From contig JAKLKA010000020.1 in assembly GCA_023150915.1 (NCBI GenBank), positions 1 to 64,000 of the forward strand: a DNA stretch of 64,000 bases, written 5' to 3'. The notes under the pieces are model-generated. The model was not told where the DNA came from. It was given only the letters and a program-made list of their open reading frames with translations, and searched no databases. Source of the DNA: Polyangiaceae bacterium. GTDB taxonomy: Bacteria; Myxococcota_A; Polyangia; Polyangiales; Polyangiaceae. Position 1 is the stretch's first letter, and each line of letters begins with the position of its first letter. This document shows positions 56,599 through 64,000 of the stretch, piece by piece. The translations under genes and the position numbers were made by a program.

Positions 56599-57852
56599 TC
56601 ACGCCGGCGGCGGCGGGATCTCCACGATGCCCGTTGGGGCAAACGTGGTGTGCTCCCACTGGCCCACGGCGGCCGAGCCGGCGCCCAGGGGGACGGGCTC
56701 GCCGACCAGCTTGGCGCCGTCCCACTTGAGGCGGAACAGCCCGCTGGCGCCCGCGGCGCCGAACTCCGTGGTCAGCAGCACGTCGCCGATCATCGGCTTG
56801 AACTGATCGGCGGCGGCGCCCAGCAGGTGCGAGGTGCCGAAGTTCACGCCGAAGAAGTTCTCCTTCGGGCCGATGTAGTCGATGTCCTCGACCTTCACGC
56901 CGACGTCGTAGGTCGTGCTCGTGCCGTCGGGCGCGAAGGCGTGCAGCAGGTTCTCGTTTTCGGCCCCCGCGATCAGCTTGCCCGCGATGGGGCCGAAGCG
57001 CGCCGGCTTGTCGGGGACGACCAAAGCGCCCTCGAGGTGAACGCCCGCCGAGGCGATCTTGGTGGGCGTGCCTGCGGCCGTGATGCGCCAGACCTCCCCC
57101 GCAGTGGTGACCACGCACAAGTCGCCGCCGAAGGTGCCCACGCGATCGACGTAGAGCGAGCCGCGCATCAGCCCGTTGTTGTCCCCGGGCAGATCGACCC
57201 AGGGGTTGGTCACCGCCGCGCCGTTGTTCGAGATGCGCACGATCTGGCCGTCGATGCCGTTGCCCACGAACAGATCGCCGGGCACGAAGCCGCCCGGGTT
57301 GCCCGATCGCGCGGTCGCGATCTTCACCTCTTCGGTCAGCCCCGTCAGGTTCGAGAACTGCTGGTGCTTGCCGTCCTGCTCGATGCGCTCGAAGCCGCTG
57401 GGCGTGCCCGTGGGGTAGTTGACCGAGACCACCACCGACTTGGTGGGCTCGTGATAGTCGATGCCGATGGGACTATTGAACGTGGTCGAGATGGCCGTGA
57501 ACGTGATCGCCGGGGGCGCACCGTCGTTGATCGGATCGCTGATGTTCGGCTTGCCGTCGCCGTCGCTGTCGCCGCTGCCCTCGTCCTTGTCCAGCACGCC
57601 GTCTTGATCCGTGTCCTGATCGGGGGGGCCGCCGTCGGGCAGGACCAGGCCGCCACTGCCGCCTCCGCTGCCGCCGCTCGCGGACGATCCGCCGCTGCCG
57701 CCGCTGGCGCTGCTGCCTCCGCTGCCGCCGCTGGCGCTGCTGCCTCCGCTGCCCCCCAGGCTGGGGCCTGCCGTGGCCGCGGGGTCCGCGGAGCACGCGG
57801 CGAGGGCTCCGCAGACCAGTGGAACCACGCTGACCGCGGTGAGCGTCTTCAT
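56599..57852 (-). CDS. secreted lipoprotein with calcium-type repeats and beta-propeller-like region
   Basis: The 417-aa protein has a lipoprotein signal (GALAAC, Cys20), a linker of four repeated GGSGGSSAS units, and a type-3-repeat-like acidic stretch (DQDTDQDGVLDKDEGSG). After ~110 comes a region of glycine-rich strands (GGDLCVVTTAGEVWRI, GKLIAGAENENLLHAF) resembling NHL/SMP-30-like propellers. Function is unknown; it is probably cell-surface. The tandem SGGSSA linker is encoded by a short DNA repeat. Confidence 0.78.
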   Translation of the reverse strand: MKTLTAVSVVPLVCGALAACSADPAATAGPSLGGSGGSSASGGSGGSSASGGSGGSSASGGSGGGSGGLVLPDGGPPDQDTDQDGVLDKDEGSGDSDGDGKPNISDPINDGAPPAITFTAISTTFNSPIGIDYHEPTKSVVVSVNYPTGTPSGFERIEQDGKHQQFSNLTGLTEEVKIATARSGNPGGFVPGDLFVGNGIDGQIVRISNNGAAVTNPWVDLPGDNNGLMRGSLYVDRVGTFGGDLCVVTTAGEVWRITAAGTPTKIASAGVHLEGALVVPDKPARFGPIAGKLIAGAENENLLHAFAPDGTSTTYDVGVKVEDIDYIGPKENFFGVNFGTSHLLGAAADQFKPMIGDVLLTTEFGAAGASGLFRLKWDGAKLVGEPVPLGAGSAAVGQWEHTTFAPTGIVEIPPPPA

Positions 57853-58015
57853 GGGTGGCAGTGTAGCGGATCGGTGGCCGGAGGCCGCGCCCGACGCTCA
57901 ACCCCGCCCGATCGCTGCCACCTCCCCGCAGAACGCGGCCAGCGCGTCGCGGCCCGCCGCCGCCGAGCTGAACAGCATCAGCCCGTCGACCGCCGGCCAC
58001 CCGCACTGGTGGCGC
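57853..58015. other. gap with possible gene remnant
   Basis: One minus-strand frame reads HQCGWPAVDGLMLFSS... for about 37 residues to a stop at 57898, with protein-like composition but no convincing start. It may be the 3' remnant of a partner to the gene at 58016. Confidence 0.25.
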
Positions 58016-58375
58016 TCAGGCCCGCGACAAGTAGTTCTCGGGCACGAACACGTTGCGGATCTTGAACGGGGCGGGGGACTCGACCATCAGCCGCAGGCGC
58101 ATCTCGAACGATCGCGCCGGGAATGGGAAGAACGGCTCGGGGCTGCCGACCTTTGCGACCCACTCGGGCGTGGGCGTTTCCGTCTCGCGACAGAGCGCGC
58201 TCACCACTGCGGCCACGAGCGCCTCGAGACAGCCGGAGGTGGGGAGCGGCTCGGCGACCTGGGCAGCCCGCTCGGCGGGCGGTGCGCGGCGAAAGTCGTC
58301 CACGAACTGATTGATGAACCGCTGGTACGACTCTCCCGCGGCTTTGGCCCGAGCCAGACATTCGACGGCGGTCAT
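58016..58375 (-). CDS. hypothetical protein (119 aa)
   Basis: The track ORF from 58990 is mostly antisense to the metalloprotease gene; ATG 58375 begins a compact frame ([20 protein letters not shown]). Its end, [34 protein letters not shown], resembles a family whose members end in ESPxxFRxRxxFVxxxxLSR and are often paired with a nucleotidyltransferase-like partner, but I cannot name it with confidence. No intact partner is visible downstream. It may be a solitary or decayed toxin-antitoxin-like gene. Confidence 0.5.
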   Translation of the reverse strand: MTAVECLARAKAAGESYQRFINQFVDDFRRAPPAERAAQVAEPLPTSGCLEALVAAVVSALCRETETPTPEWVAKVGSPEPFFPFPARSFEMRLRLMVESPAPFKIRNVFVPENYLSRA

Positions 58376-58487
58376 CACGAATCCGGGAGCTCTTCGAGCA
58401 AGAGGCGCGAACGTCGGGAACACCAGAGCCGGCGACCGCCAGGGCCACCTAAAGCCTTGCCCCGACGCGCCGTTCAACCCTGTTGGC

Positions 58488-59492
58488 ATGGCCTCCGACT
58501 TCACACCCTCTGTCCCCGCGCCGCGGAAGACTCTGTCCGTGGCCCCGATCCTCAGCATCTTCACGCTCCGGCCCAAGGCCCACACCCTACAGCCCCCCGC
58601 CGAGGCCGACGCGGCAGGCGCCGCGGCCCCGCCTACGCGGCGTCGCGCCCGGGTCGCCCTGTGGGGTCTGGCCGCCGTGCTCACCGGAACCAGCGCGCTG
58701 GCGGCGTGGCACTTCGCGAGGCCGCCCAAGGCGCAGCGCCACCAGGCGCCCGCGGTGTACGTGAATGGCGCACCCAAGGAGAAGGTCTCGAGCCACGGCA
58801 TGCCCCAGCGTTGGGGCGCCGGCGGCGTGACCGTGAAGATCGATGCGTCCGTCGAGGCCCTGGGGCCCGGGGCGGTGGCGGCCGTGCAGTCGGGGTTCGG
58901 GGCGTGGATTGCGTCCGACGCAACGCTGCCCAGCGTGACCTTCGACACCACCAGCGGGCTCGAGCCCAAGCTGAAGCCCGACGGCGTCAACGCCGTGATC
59001 TACGCGCCCATCGAGATCCCGGGGCACAGGCACGACTTGGCGCTGACCATCACCTTCGTGGACGAGGCCACCGGTCGCATCGCCGAGAGCGACGTGATCA
59101 TCAACGCCGACAAGAAGTACGCCGTGCTCGCGAGCGCGGAGGGTTGCGAAGCCAAATACGACGTCCAGAGCGTGATCGCGCACGAGGTAGGTCACTTCTT
59201 CGGCCTCGGCGAGGACGACGAGGACCCGACCACGACCATGTTCTACAAGACCTCGAGCTGCGACCTGGGCAAGCGTGACCTCGAAGTGCCCGACCGCAGC
59301 GTGATGGCGCAGCTCTATCTGCAGCCCGTGCCCGCCGGCGGCGGCAGCCCCGAGGCCAACGTTGGCAGCGAGGACAAGGCCGGCGGCTGCAGCGTGGCGA
59401 CGCCCGCAGGGCGCGGCTCGGAGGGCGGTCTGGGCGTGACCGGCGTGGCCCTTGCGGCGCTTCTGGGGCTGCGACGCCGTCGCGCGCGCTGA
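58488..59492 (+). CDS. matrixin-like metalloprotease with MYXO-CTERM tail
   Basis: ATG 58488 begins a 334-aa protein with an N-terminal signal-anchor region (~residues 50-75). The catalytic segment [12 protein letters not shown] (His232, Glu233, His236) matches the HExxHxxG metzincin pattern, but the usual third His is Glu242/Asp243. A Met-turn-like TMFYKTS follows. The C-terminus [10 protein letters not shown], a hydrophobic helix and RRRRAR is a MYXO-CTERM sorting tail. It probably cuts proteins at the cell surface. The odd third ligand may lower activity. Confidence 0.83.
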   Translation: MASDFTPSVPAPRKTLSVAPILSIFTLRPKAHTLQPPAEADAAGAAAPPTRRRARVALWGLAAVLTGTSALAAWHFARPPKAQRHQAPAVYVNGAPKEKVSSHGMPQRWGAGGVTVKIDASVEALGPGAVAAVQSGFGAWIASDATLPSVTFDTTSGLEPKLKPDGVNAVIYAPIEIPGHRHDLALTITFVDEATGRIAESDVIINADKKYAVLASAEGCEAKYDVQSVIAHEVGHFFGLGEDDEDPTTTMFYKTSSCDLGKRDLEVPDRSVMAQLYLQPVPAGGGSPEANVGSEDKAGGCSVATPAGRGSEGGLGVTGVALAALLGLRRRRAR

Positions 59493-59510
59493 GCGCGCCA
59501 GCGACGCGCT

Positions 59511-60701
59511 TCAGTACAGGACCCAGCCGCACAGCGCGGCGCCGAGGGCGAACCCGGCGCCGAGGGCGATGCTGGCCGTTCCCCAGGCGCGCCGGGGCTC
59601 CAGCCCCCGCACGGCACGCAGCGCTTTCTGGAGGTCGTCGTCGCGCGAGTCGTTGCCCGGGTCGTCGCGGCGGTCGTCACGCTCGTCCCAGTCGTAGGTG
59701 TATTCCAGGTCTTCCATCGACGGCATGCGCGGCGCGCGCGGGATGTTCAGGCCGTCGCCCGGATCGCGCGGGGCAACTTGCTCTGCGGGGGCCGGCGGCG
59801 CCGGCTTGGCAACCAGCGGGATGGGCTCACCCGAGGCCTGGGATGCCAGGCGCTGGGGGCGCCGCGATCCGCTGGCATGGAGCGACAGCACGGCCAGAAG
59901 TCCGTGAACGCTCTGCAGGCGCAGCTCGCGATCGGCGGCGAGCGAAAGCTCGACCGCCGCCGAGATCTCGGCCGGGACGGCGGGCAAGCGTGCGTCGAGG
60001 GGCTCGAAGTTGCCGCTCTGGGCGGCGATCACGATCTGGCGCAGCGAGTCGAACGGGAACGGCGGCTCGCCGGTCAGCATCTCGTAGAGCATGGCGCCCG
60101 CGGCGAACACGTCCGCCCGCGCGTCGACGTCGCCGCCCGTGGCCTGCTCGGGCGCCATGTAGAGCGGGGTGCCCGCGCCGCCACGGCGCGTGTGCATGCC
60201 GCCCTCGGCGATGCCGAAGTCGAACACCTTGACCACGGGCTGGTCGGGGCGCCGGTGCGAGACGAAGACGTTCGAGGGCTTGAGATCGCAGTGCACGATG
60301 CCTTCGCGGTGCGCCGCTGCGACGGCTTCCAGAACCTGCGCCATCAGCTCGCAGGCATAGGGCAAGGGGAGGGGGCCGCGCCGCTCCAGGATTTCGCTCA
60401 GCGTCTCGCCTTCGAGCAGCTCCATCACGATGAACGGCGTGCCCTCGCGGTCCAGCCCCAGATCGATCATGTCCACCACGTGCGGGTGGGCGACCCGGGC
60501 GGTGATGCGCGCCTCGGTCAGGAAGGCGTCGCGCAGCGAGCCGTCGCGGGCCAGATCGCGGCTCATCACCTTCACCGCCACCTTCTTGCCGACCAACAGG
60601 TTCTCGGCCTCGTAGACCGCGCCCTGGGTCCCCGACCCCAGCACGCGCCCGAGCGCATATTTCCCCCCGAGCACGCGGGGGGCTGACAGAGCGGAAGCCA
60701 T
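59511..60701 (-). CDS. tail-anchored Ser/Thr protein kinase (Hanks type)
   Basis: The 396-aa protein has a full kinase domain: GSGTQGAVYEAEN P-loop, AVKVM Lys44, catalytic HCDLKPSN (137-144), FDFGIAE (160-166) and APE in MAPEQATGG. The remaining ~120 residues are Pro/Arg/Asp rich and end in a single C-terminal membrane helix (IALGAGFALGAALCGWVLY), so the kinase faces the cytoplasm. Substrates are unknown. It is divergent from the DegT gene. Confidence 0.92.
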   Translation of the reverse strand: MASALSAPRVLGGKYALGRVLGSGTQGAVYEAENLLVGKKVAVKVMSRDLARDGSLRDAFLTEARITARVAHPHVVDMIDLGLDREGTPFIVMELLEGETLSEILERRGPLPLPYACELMAQVLEAVAAAHREGIVHCDLKPSNVFVSHRRPDQPVVKVFDFGIAEGGMHTRRGGAGTPLYMAPEQATGGDVDARADVFAAGAMLYEMLTGEPPFPFDSLRQIVIAAQSGNFEPLDARLPAVPAEISAAVELSLAADRELRLQSVHGLLAVLSLHASGSRRPQRLASQASGEPIPLVAKPAPPAPAEQVAPRDPGDGLNIPRAPRMPSMEDLEYTYDWDERDDRRDDPGNDSRDDDLQKALRAVRGLEPRRAWGTASIALGAGFALGAALCGWVLY

Positions 60702-60756
60702 GGCCCCCCCTTGAACGGACGCACCCCGTCGGGCTTTAGGTGGTATCTGAGGCCGC

Positions 60757-62097
60757 TTGGCTTCGGTCCCGGATCCGGTCCCCCTGTTCTCTGCCCGCGA
60801 GAGTCACGCGCCGCTCGAGCCGGCGCTCGCTGCGGCGTTTGCGCGTGTGCTCCAAAGTGGGCGGTTCGTGCTGGGCGAAGAGGTTGCCGCGTTCGAGCGC
60901 GAGCTCGCGGCGTGGCTCGAGGTCGATGCCGACTGCGTGGTCGGCGTGTCGTCGGGCAGCGACGCGCTGGTGGCCGCGCTGCTGGCCCTCGATGTGGGTG
61001 CAGGTGCCGAGGTGGTCACCACGCCCTTCACCTTCGTGGCCACCGCCGAGGCCATCGCGCGGGTCGGCGCGCGCCCGGTGTTCGCCGACATCGATCCCGT
61101 CACCCTGAATCTCGATCCGGCCGCGGCCCGTGCCGCGATCACCGAGCGCACCCAGGCCGTCATCCCGGTGCACCTGTTTGGCCACCCCGCCCCGATGGAC
61201 TTCGGCAGCGTGCCGGTCATCGAGGACGCCGCCCAAGCCATCGGCGCGCGCACGGCAGGCAAGCGGGTGGGCACGATCGGGGCTGCGGGCTGCTTCAGCT
61301 TCTTCCCCACCAAGCCTCTGGGGGCGCTGGGCGATGGCGGCGCGGTTGTCACCCAAAGTGGCGGTCCAGCCGACCGCGTGCGGCGCCTCCGGCAACATGG
61401 CTCGGCAGACCGCCGCGCGCATCTCGAGCTTGGCGGCAACTGGCGGCTCGACGCGCTTCAGGCCGCCCTCTTGCGTGCGAAGCTGCCGCACCTCGCCGGC
61501 TGGATCGATCAGCGGCGAGCCCTGGCCGCCGCCTATTCCCGCGCGCTGGCCGACCTCGACGCGATATCGTTGCCCGCCGCCGCCGTCGGCAACGAGCCCG
61601 CCTGGGCGCATTACGTGCTGCGCGTCCACGACGGACGACGCGACGGACCACGCGACGGACCACGCGACGGACCACGCGACGGACCACGCGACGGACGACG
61701 CGACGGACCACGCGACGGACCACGCGGCGGACGACGCGACGGACCACGCGACGGACCACGCGACGGACCACGCGGCGGACGACGCGACGGACCACGCGAC
61801 GGACGACGCGACGGACCACGCGACGGACGACGCGACGGACCACGCGACGGACCACGCGACGGACCACGCGACGCGCTCGCGCAGCACCTCGAAGCGCACG
61901 CCATCGGATGCGCCGTCTACTATCGACGGCCGCTGCATCTCGAGCCGGCCTTCGCGCACCTCGGCTACGCGCGCGGCGCGTTCCCCCACGCCGAGCGCGC
62001 GGCCGACGAGCTGATCGCGCTCCCGCTCTTTCCCGGCCTGGACGCCGACCGCCAGGGCCGCGTCATCGACGCCGTCCGCAGCTTCTTCCGACCGTGA
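60757..62097 (+). CDS. DegT/DnrJ-family sugar aminotransferase with an 80-residue DGPR repeat insertion
   Basis: TTG 60757 starts a 446-aa protein. The PLP core is complete: VSSGSDALVAALLAL, EDAAQAIGARTAG, SFFPTKPLGALGDGGA with Lys186. Residues 292-371 are 20 copies of DGPR/DGRR/GGRR inserted between WAHYVLRVH and DALAQHLEAHAIGCAVYYRRPLHLEPAF, a loop where family members normally continue directly. Without it the length (366 aa) is typical. The repeat is exactly in frame, so the enzyme may still fold. Function in sugar amination is inferred; substrate unknown. Confidence 0.87.
   Translation: MASVPDPVPLFSARESHAPLEPALAAAFARVLQSGRFVLGEEVAAFERELAAWLEVDADCVVGVSSGSDALVAALLALDVGAGAEVVTTPFTFVATAEAIARVGARPVFADIDPVTLNLDPAAARAAITERTQAVIPVHLFGHPAPMDFGSVPVIEDAAQAIGARTAGKRVGTIGAAGCFSFFPTKPLGALGDGGAVVTQSGGPADRVRRLRQHGSADRRAHLELGGNWRLDALQAALLRAKLPHLAGWIDQRRALAAAYSRALADLDAISLPAAAVGNEPAWAHYVLRVHDGRRDGPRDGPRDGPRDGPRDGRRDGPRDGPRGGRRDGPRDGPRDGPRGGRRDGPRDGRRDGPRDGRRDGPRDGPRDGPRDALAQHLEAHAIGCAVYYRRPLHLEPAFAHLGYARGAFPHAERAADELIALPLFPGLDADRQGRVIDAVRSFFRP
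61630..61869 (+). repeat. 12-bp minisatellite, 20 copies, inside the DegT gene
   Basis: The unit GACGGACCACGC alternates with GACGGACGACGC and a few GGCGGACGACGC copies, with no spacers. Each unit adds four codons (DGPR, DGRR or GGRR), so copy-number change keeps the frame. The array also opens long artefactual ORFs in other frames on both strands. Confidence 0.95.
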
Positions 62098-62103
62098 CCG
62101 TGC

Positions 62104-62712
62104 CGCGCCGTGGGTGCAGGATGTCCGAAACGCGGACAAGTTGGGGTGACCGCGCCACGCGGTGGGCACAGGTTGTCCGCCACGCGGACAAGTCATGCAG
62201 ACCGCGCCACGCGGTGGGCACGGGTTGTCCGCCACGCGGACAAGTCATGCGGCCCGCGCGACGCGATGGGCACAGGTTGTCCGCCACGCGGACAAGTTGG
62301 GGTGTCCGCGCTACGCGGTGGGTGCAGGTTGTCCGCCGCGCGGACAAGTCATGCGGCCCGCGCCACGCGGTGGGCACAGGTTGTCCGCCACGCGGACAAG
62401 TCATGCAGCCCGCGCCACGCGGTGGGTGCAGGTTGTCCGCCGCGCGGACAAGTCATGCAGCCCGCGCCACGCGGTGGGCACAGGTTGTCCGCCGCGCGGA
62501 CAAGTCATGCAGCCCGCGCGACGCGGTGGGTGCAGGTTGTCCGCCACGCGGACAAGTCATGCAGCCCGCGCCACGCGGTGGGCACAGGTGTCCGCCGCGC
62601 GGACAAGTCATGCGGCCCGCGCCACGCGGTGGGCACAGGTTGTCCGCCACGCGGACAAGTCATGCGGCCCGCGCGACGCGATGGGCACAGGTTGTCCGCC
62701 GCGCGGGCAGGG
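62104..62712. repeat. 52-bp tandem palindromic repeat array, left of the RAYT gene
   Basis: About twelve copies lie at a 52-bp spacing (palindrome starts near 62173, 62225, 62277, 62329, 62381, 62433, 62485, 62537, 62589, 62640 and 62692, plus a degenerate copy at ~62120). Each contains TTGTCCGC-CAC-GCGGACAA or the CGC-loop variant, an 8-bp inverted repeat, and then a second short stem CCGCG-CCA-CGCGG. The first copy (TGTCCGAAACGCGG) and last copy are degenerate. ORFs here come from the repeat. Confidence 0.9.
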
Positions 62713-62735
62713 CGGCCTCGGCGCGCGCCCCGGCG

Positions 62736-63560
62736 TCAACGGCGAGGCAGCGGCCTCACCAGGCGGATCAAGGTGTCGGGTAGGAGCAAGCGCGAGTCGC
62801 CAAGACAGAGCTGGGCTGCTCGCAGCAGACCGGGGTCGCTGGGTTCCATCGCGATGCGACGCACCGTCCGTGTGCTCAGCCCCGCCGCATGGGCGATCGC
62901 GTTGGTGTCGCGCCAACCCTGGTGCAGTGCAAGCTGGACCACCAGCCTGCGCCGAATCGTTGGCGGGGACCACGGCGTGGCGGCGAACGCCGCTCGGCGG
63001 ATCGCATCCAGAGGCACGTTGCAGACCTCGCGCGGTGCGGATGGGACCGGCGGTGGAGTCCCGCTCACGTCGACGGACGGGTCGCCCGACACGTAGCCGT
63101 GGAGCCAAGTTCCCAGCCCGCGGCTCGGCCGCCCAAGCACCTTCCCCAGTGTCTGCTCGCTGACCCACGGGTTCAGCTCGGCGCCAAGAAGCCCGCGGTG
63201 CGTGGACCACGGCCACGAGAGCGGGTCGCGAGTCAGCTTCGCGCGGCATGGATTCAGGTGGATGTACCGTACGAGTCGCTCGAGGTGCAGGCCGTTCGCC
63301 ACCTCCTCGGGCTCGGGGACTGGCTCGAACACTCGCTTCGATGCCGTCCTCGTCAGCCCGGACAGGATCCCTCCCAGGCGGATCTTGGCGGCGTTCGGGT
63401 TCGGTTCCTCCGTGAGCAGATGAAAGTGCTCCGGCAAGATGCACGCGGAGAGCGCGAGCGGAAACCCAGCCCGAAGACGCCACCAGAGCCACCAAGCCGT
63501 CTCCGGATCGGCGAGTGGCCTTTGACCCCTGAGCGCGTGAGCGACGACATGAATCAGCAT
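62736..63560 (-). CDS. RAYT/IS200-like HUH transposase (REP-associated tyrosine transposase type)
   Basis: The 274-aa protein has the Y1 transposase HUH motif ILPEHFHLLTEE (His45, His47) and the downstream segment LVRYIHLNPCRAKLTRDPLSWPWSTHRGLLG with the catalytic Tyr99, the RAYT/PF01797 layout. The C-terminus carries an HTH-like stretch (AIAHAAGLSTRTVRRI). The gene stands alone between two arrays of palindromic repeats in the same orientation, as expected of a REPtron: RAYTs bind and cut REP palindromes. No IS-type terminal boundary or partner gene is visible. Confidence 0.82.
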   Translation of the reverse strand: MLIHVVAHALRGQRPLADPETAWWLWWRLRAGFPLALSACILPEHFHLLTEEPNPNAAKIRLGGILSGLTRTASKRVFEPVPEPEEVANGLHLERLVRYIHLNPCRAKLTRDPLSWPWSTHRGLLGAELNPWVSEQTLGKVLGRPSRGLGTWLHGYVSGDPSVDVSGTPPPVPSAPREVCNVPLDAIRRAAFAATPWSPPTIRRRLVVQLALHQGWRDTNAIAHAAGLSTRTVRRIAMEPSDPGLLRAAQLCLGDSRLLLPDTLIRLVRPLPRR

Positions 63561-63663
63561 GTCCCCTCATCGGCCGTCCGTCGCGCGAGTTGCGTGCAAC
63601 TTTGCGGCGCTGATGCGTCCACCCTCGCTTCGCTCGGAACCGCCGCAAAGCACCGCGCCACGT
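63561..63663. other. gap between RAYT gene start and right repeat array
   Basis: This stretch would hold the RAYT promoter. Nothing convincing was recognised. Confidence 0.3.
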
Positions 63664-64000
63664 GTCGGGCCACGCGGACAAGTCGTGCGGCTCGCGCGAC
63701 GCGGTGGGCACAGGTTGTCCGCCACGCGGCCAAGTCACGCGGCCCGCGCGACGCGGAGGGTGCAGGTTGTCCGCCACGCGGACAAGTTGGGGTGTCCGCG
63801 CTACGCGGTGGGCACAGGTTGTCCGCCACGCGGACAAGTCGTGCGGCCCGCGCGACGCGGTGGGCACAGGTTGTCCGCCACGCGGACAAGTCATGCGGCC
63901 CGCGCGACGCGATGGGCACAGGTTGTCCGCCGCGCGGCCAAGTCACGCGGCCCGCGCGACGCGGGGGGTGCGGGTTGTCCGAAACGCGGGGCGCTACCGG
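63664..64000. repeat. 52-bp tandem palindromic repeat array, right of the RAYT gene (runs to window end)
   Basis: Copies start near 63715, 63767, 63819, 63871, 63923 and 63975, with a degenerate one at ~63664. They have the same unit and orientation as the left array. The final copy TTGTCCGAAACGCGGGG is degenerate, like the first copy of the left array, so the array may end near the window edge. Confidence 0.9.

Noticed and set aside
60711-62783. 690-aa plus-strand ORF with long DDTT/RRTTRR runs
   Set aside because: It is an artefact of the 12-bp minisatellite and 52-bp array read in other frames; the DegT frame has the conserved enzyme motifs.
62110-63894. Long repeat-derived ORFs on both strands (for example 62110-63096, 62608-63894)
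   Set aside because: They encode only the repeated GGQPVPT/ADNLCPP pattern with frame cycling at 52 bp; no gene-like composition outside repeats apart from the RAYT gene.
62104-64000. Possible CRISPR array from regular 52-bp repeats
   Set aside because: The repeats are contiguous with no unique spacers and each contains its own palindromes; no cas genes are near.

Overview
The window is GC-rich, densely coded DNA from what looks like a myxobacterium (Myxococcota, probably Polyangiales-like). The evidence is two secreted proteins with MYXO-CTERM-type tails (35635 and 58488), several lipoproteins with long Gly/Ser linkers, an HCDLKPSN-type Ser/Thr kinase and a large, loosely ordered exopolysaccharide (EPS) locus. 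No rRNA, tRNA or CRISPR array was seen.

From about 0.25 to 54.3 kb the window is one Wzx/Wzy-type EPS locus. It holds a nucleotide-sugar dehydrogenase, a WecB epimerase, a WbpM/CapD-type dehydratase, sugar aminotransferases, three GT4 glycosyltransferases and a monotopic phosphoglycosyl transferase. It also has a flippase, two polymerase/ligase-type membrane proteins, a Wzc-type co-polymerase/tyrosine kinase, two glutamine-dependent asparagine-synthase-like amidotransferases, a heparinase II/III-family lyase, two right-handed beta-helix proteins and several large surface lipoproteins. No Wza-type outer-membrane exporter is present. The minus-strand block 49737-38976 is a nine-gene operon with many ATGA-type stop/start overlaps. 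It includes an unusual two-subunit transketolase next to a TylF-type methyltransferase.

The most interesting element is at 2.49-5.91 kb: a compact minus-strand lasso-peptide-type RiPP operon in the order B1 (PqqD-like RRE), B2 (transglutaminase-like leader protease), HPrK-like kinase, C (asparagine-synthetase-like cyclase) and then a 55-aa precursor gene that is not in the ORF track. The precursor matches the lasso leader pattern YxxPxLxxxGxxxxxT and ends in a Gly-rich 15-residue core with a C-terminal Ser, the residue phosphorylated by HPrK-like kinases in paeninodin-type pathways. A divergent transcript carries a large FG-GAP lipoprotein gene whose stop codon overlaps the start of an NTP_transf_5 nucleotidyltransferase, another family found in kinase-type lasso clusters.

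The EPS locus is bracketed by two inverted, closely similar Rpn-family (PD-(D/E)XK) genes, one cut by the window start and one at 55.5-56.5 kb. To the right lie a PQQ-propeller lipoprotein (just inside the right Rpn gene), a secreted beta-propeller-like lipoprotein, a MYXO-CTERM metalloprotease, a tail-anchored Ser/Thr kinase and a DegT aminotransferase interrupted in frame by 20 copies of a 12-bp minisatellite. The last 2 kb hold a RAYT-like HUH transposase between two direct arrays of a 52-bp repeat containing a near-perfect palindrome, a REPtron-like arrangement.
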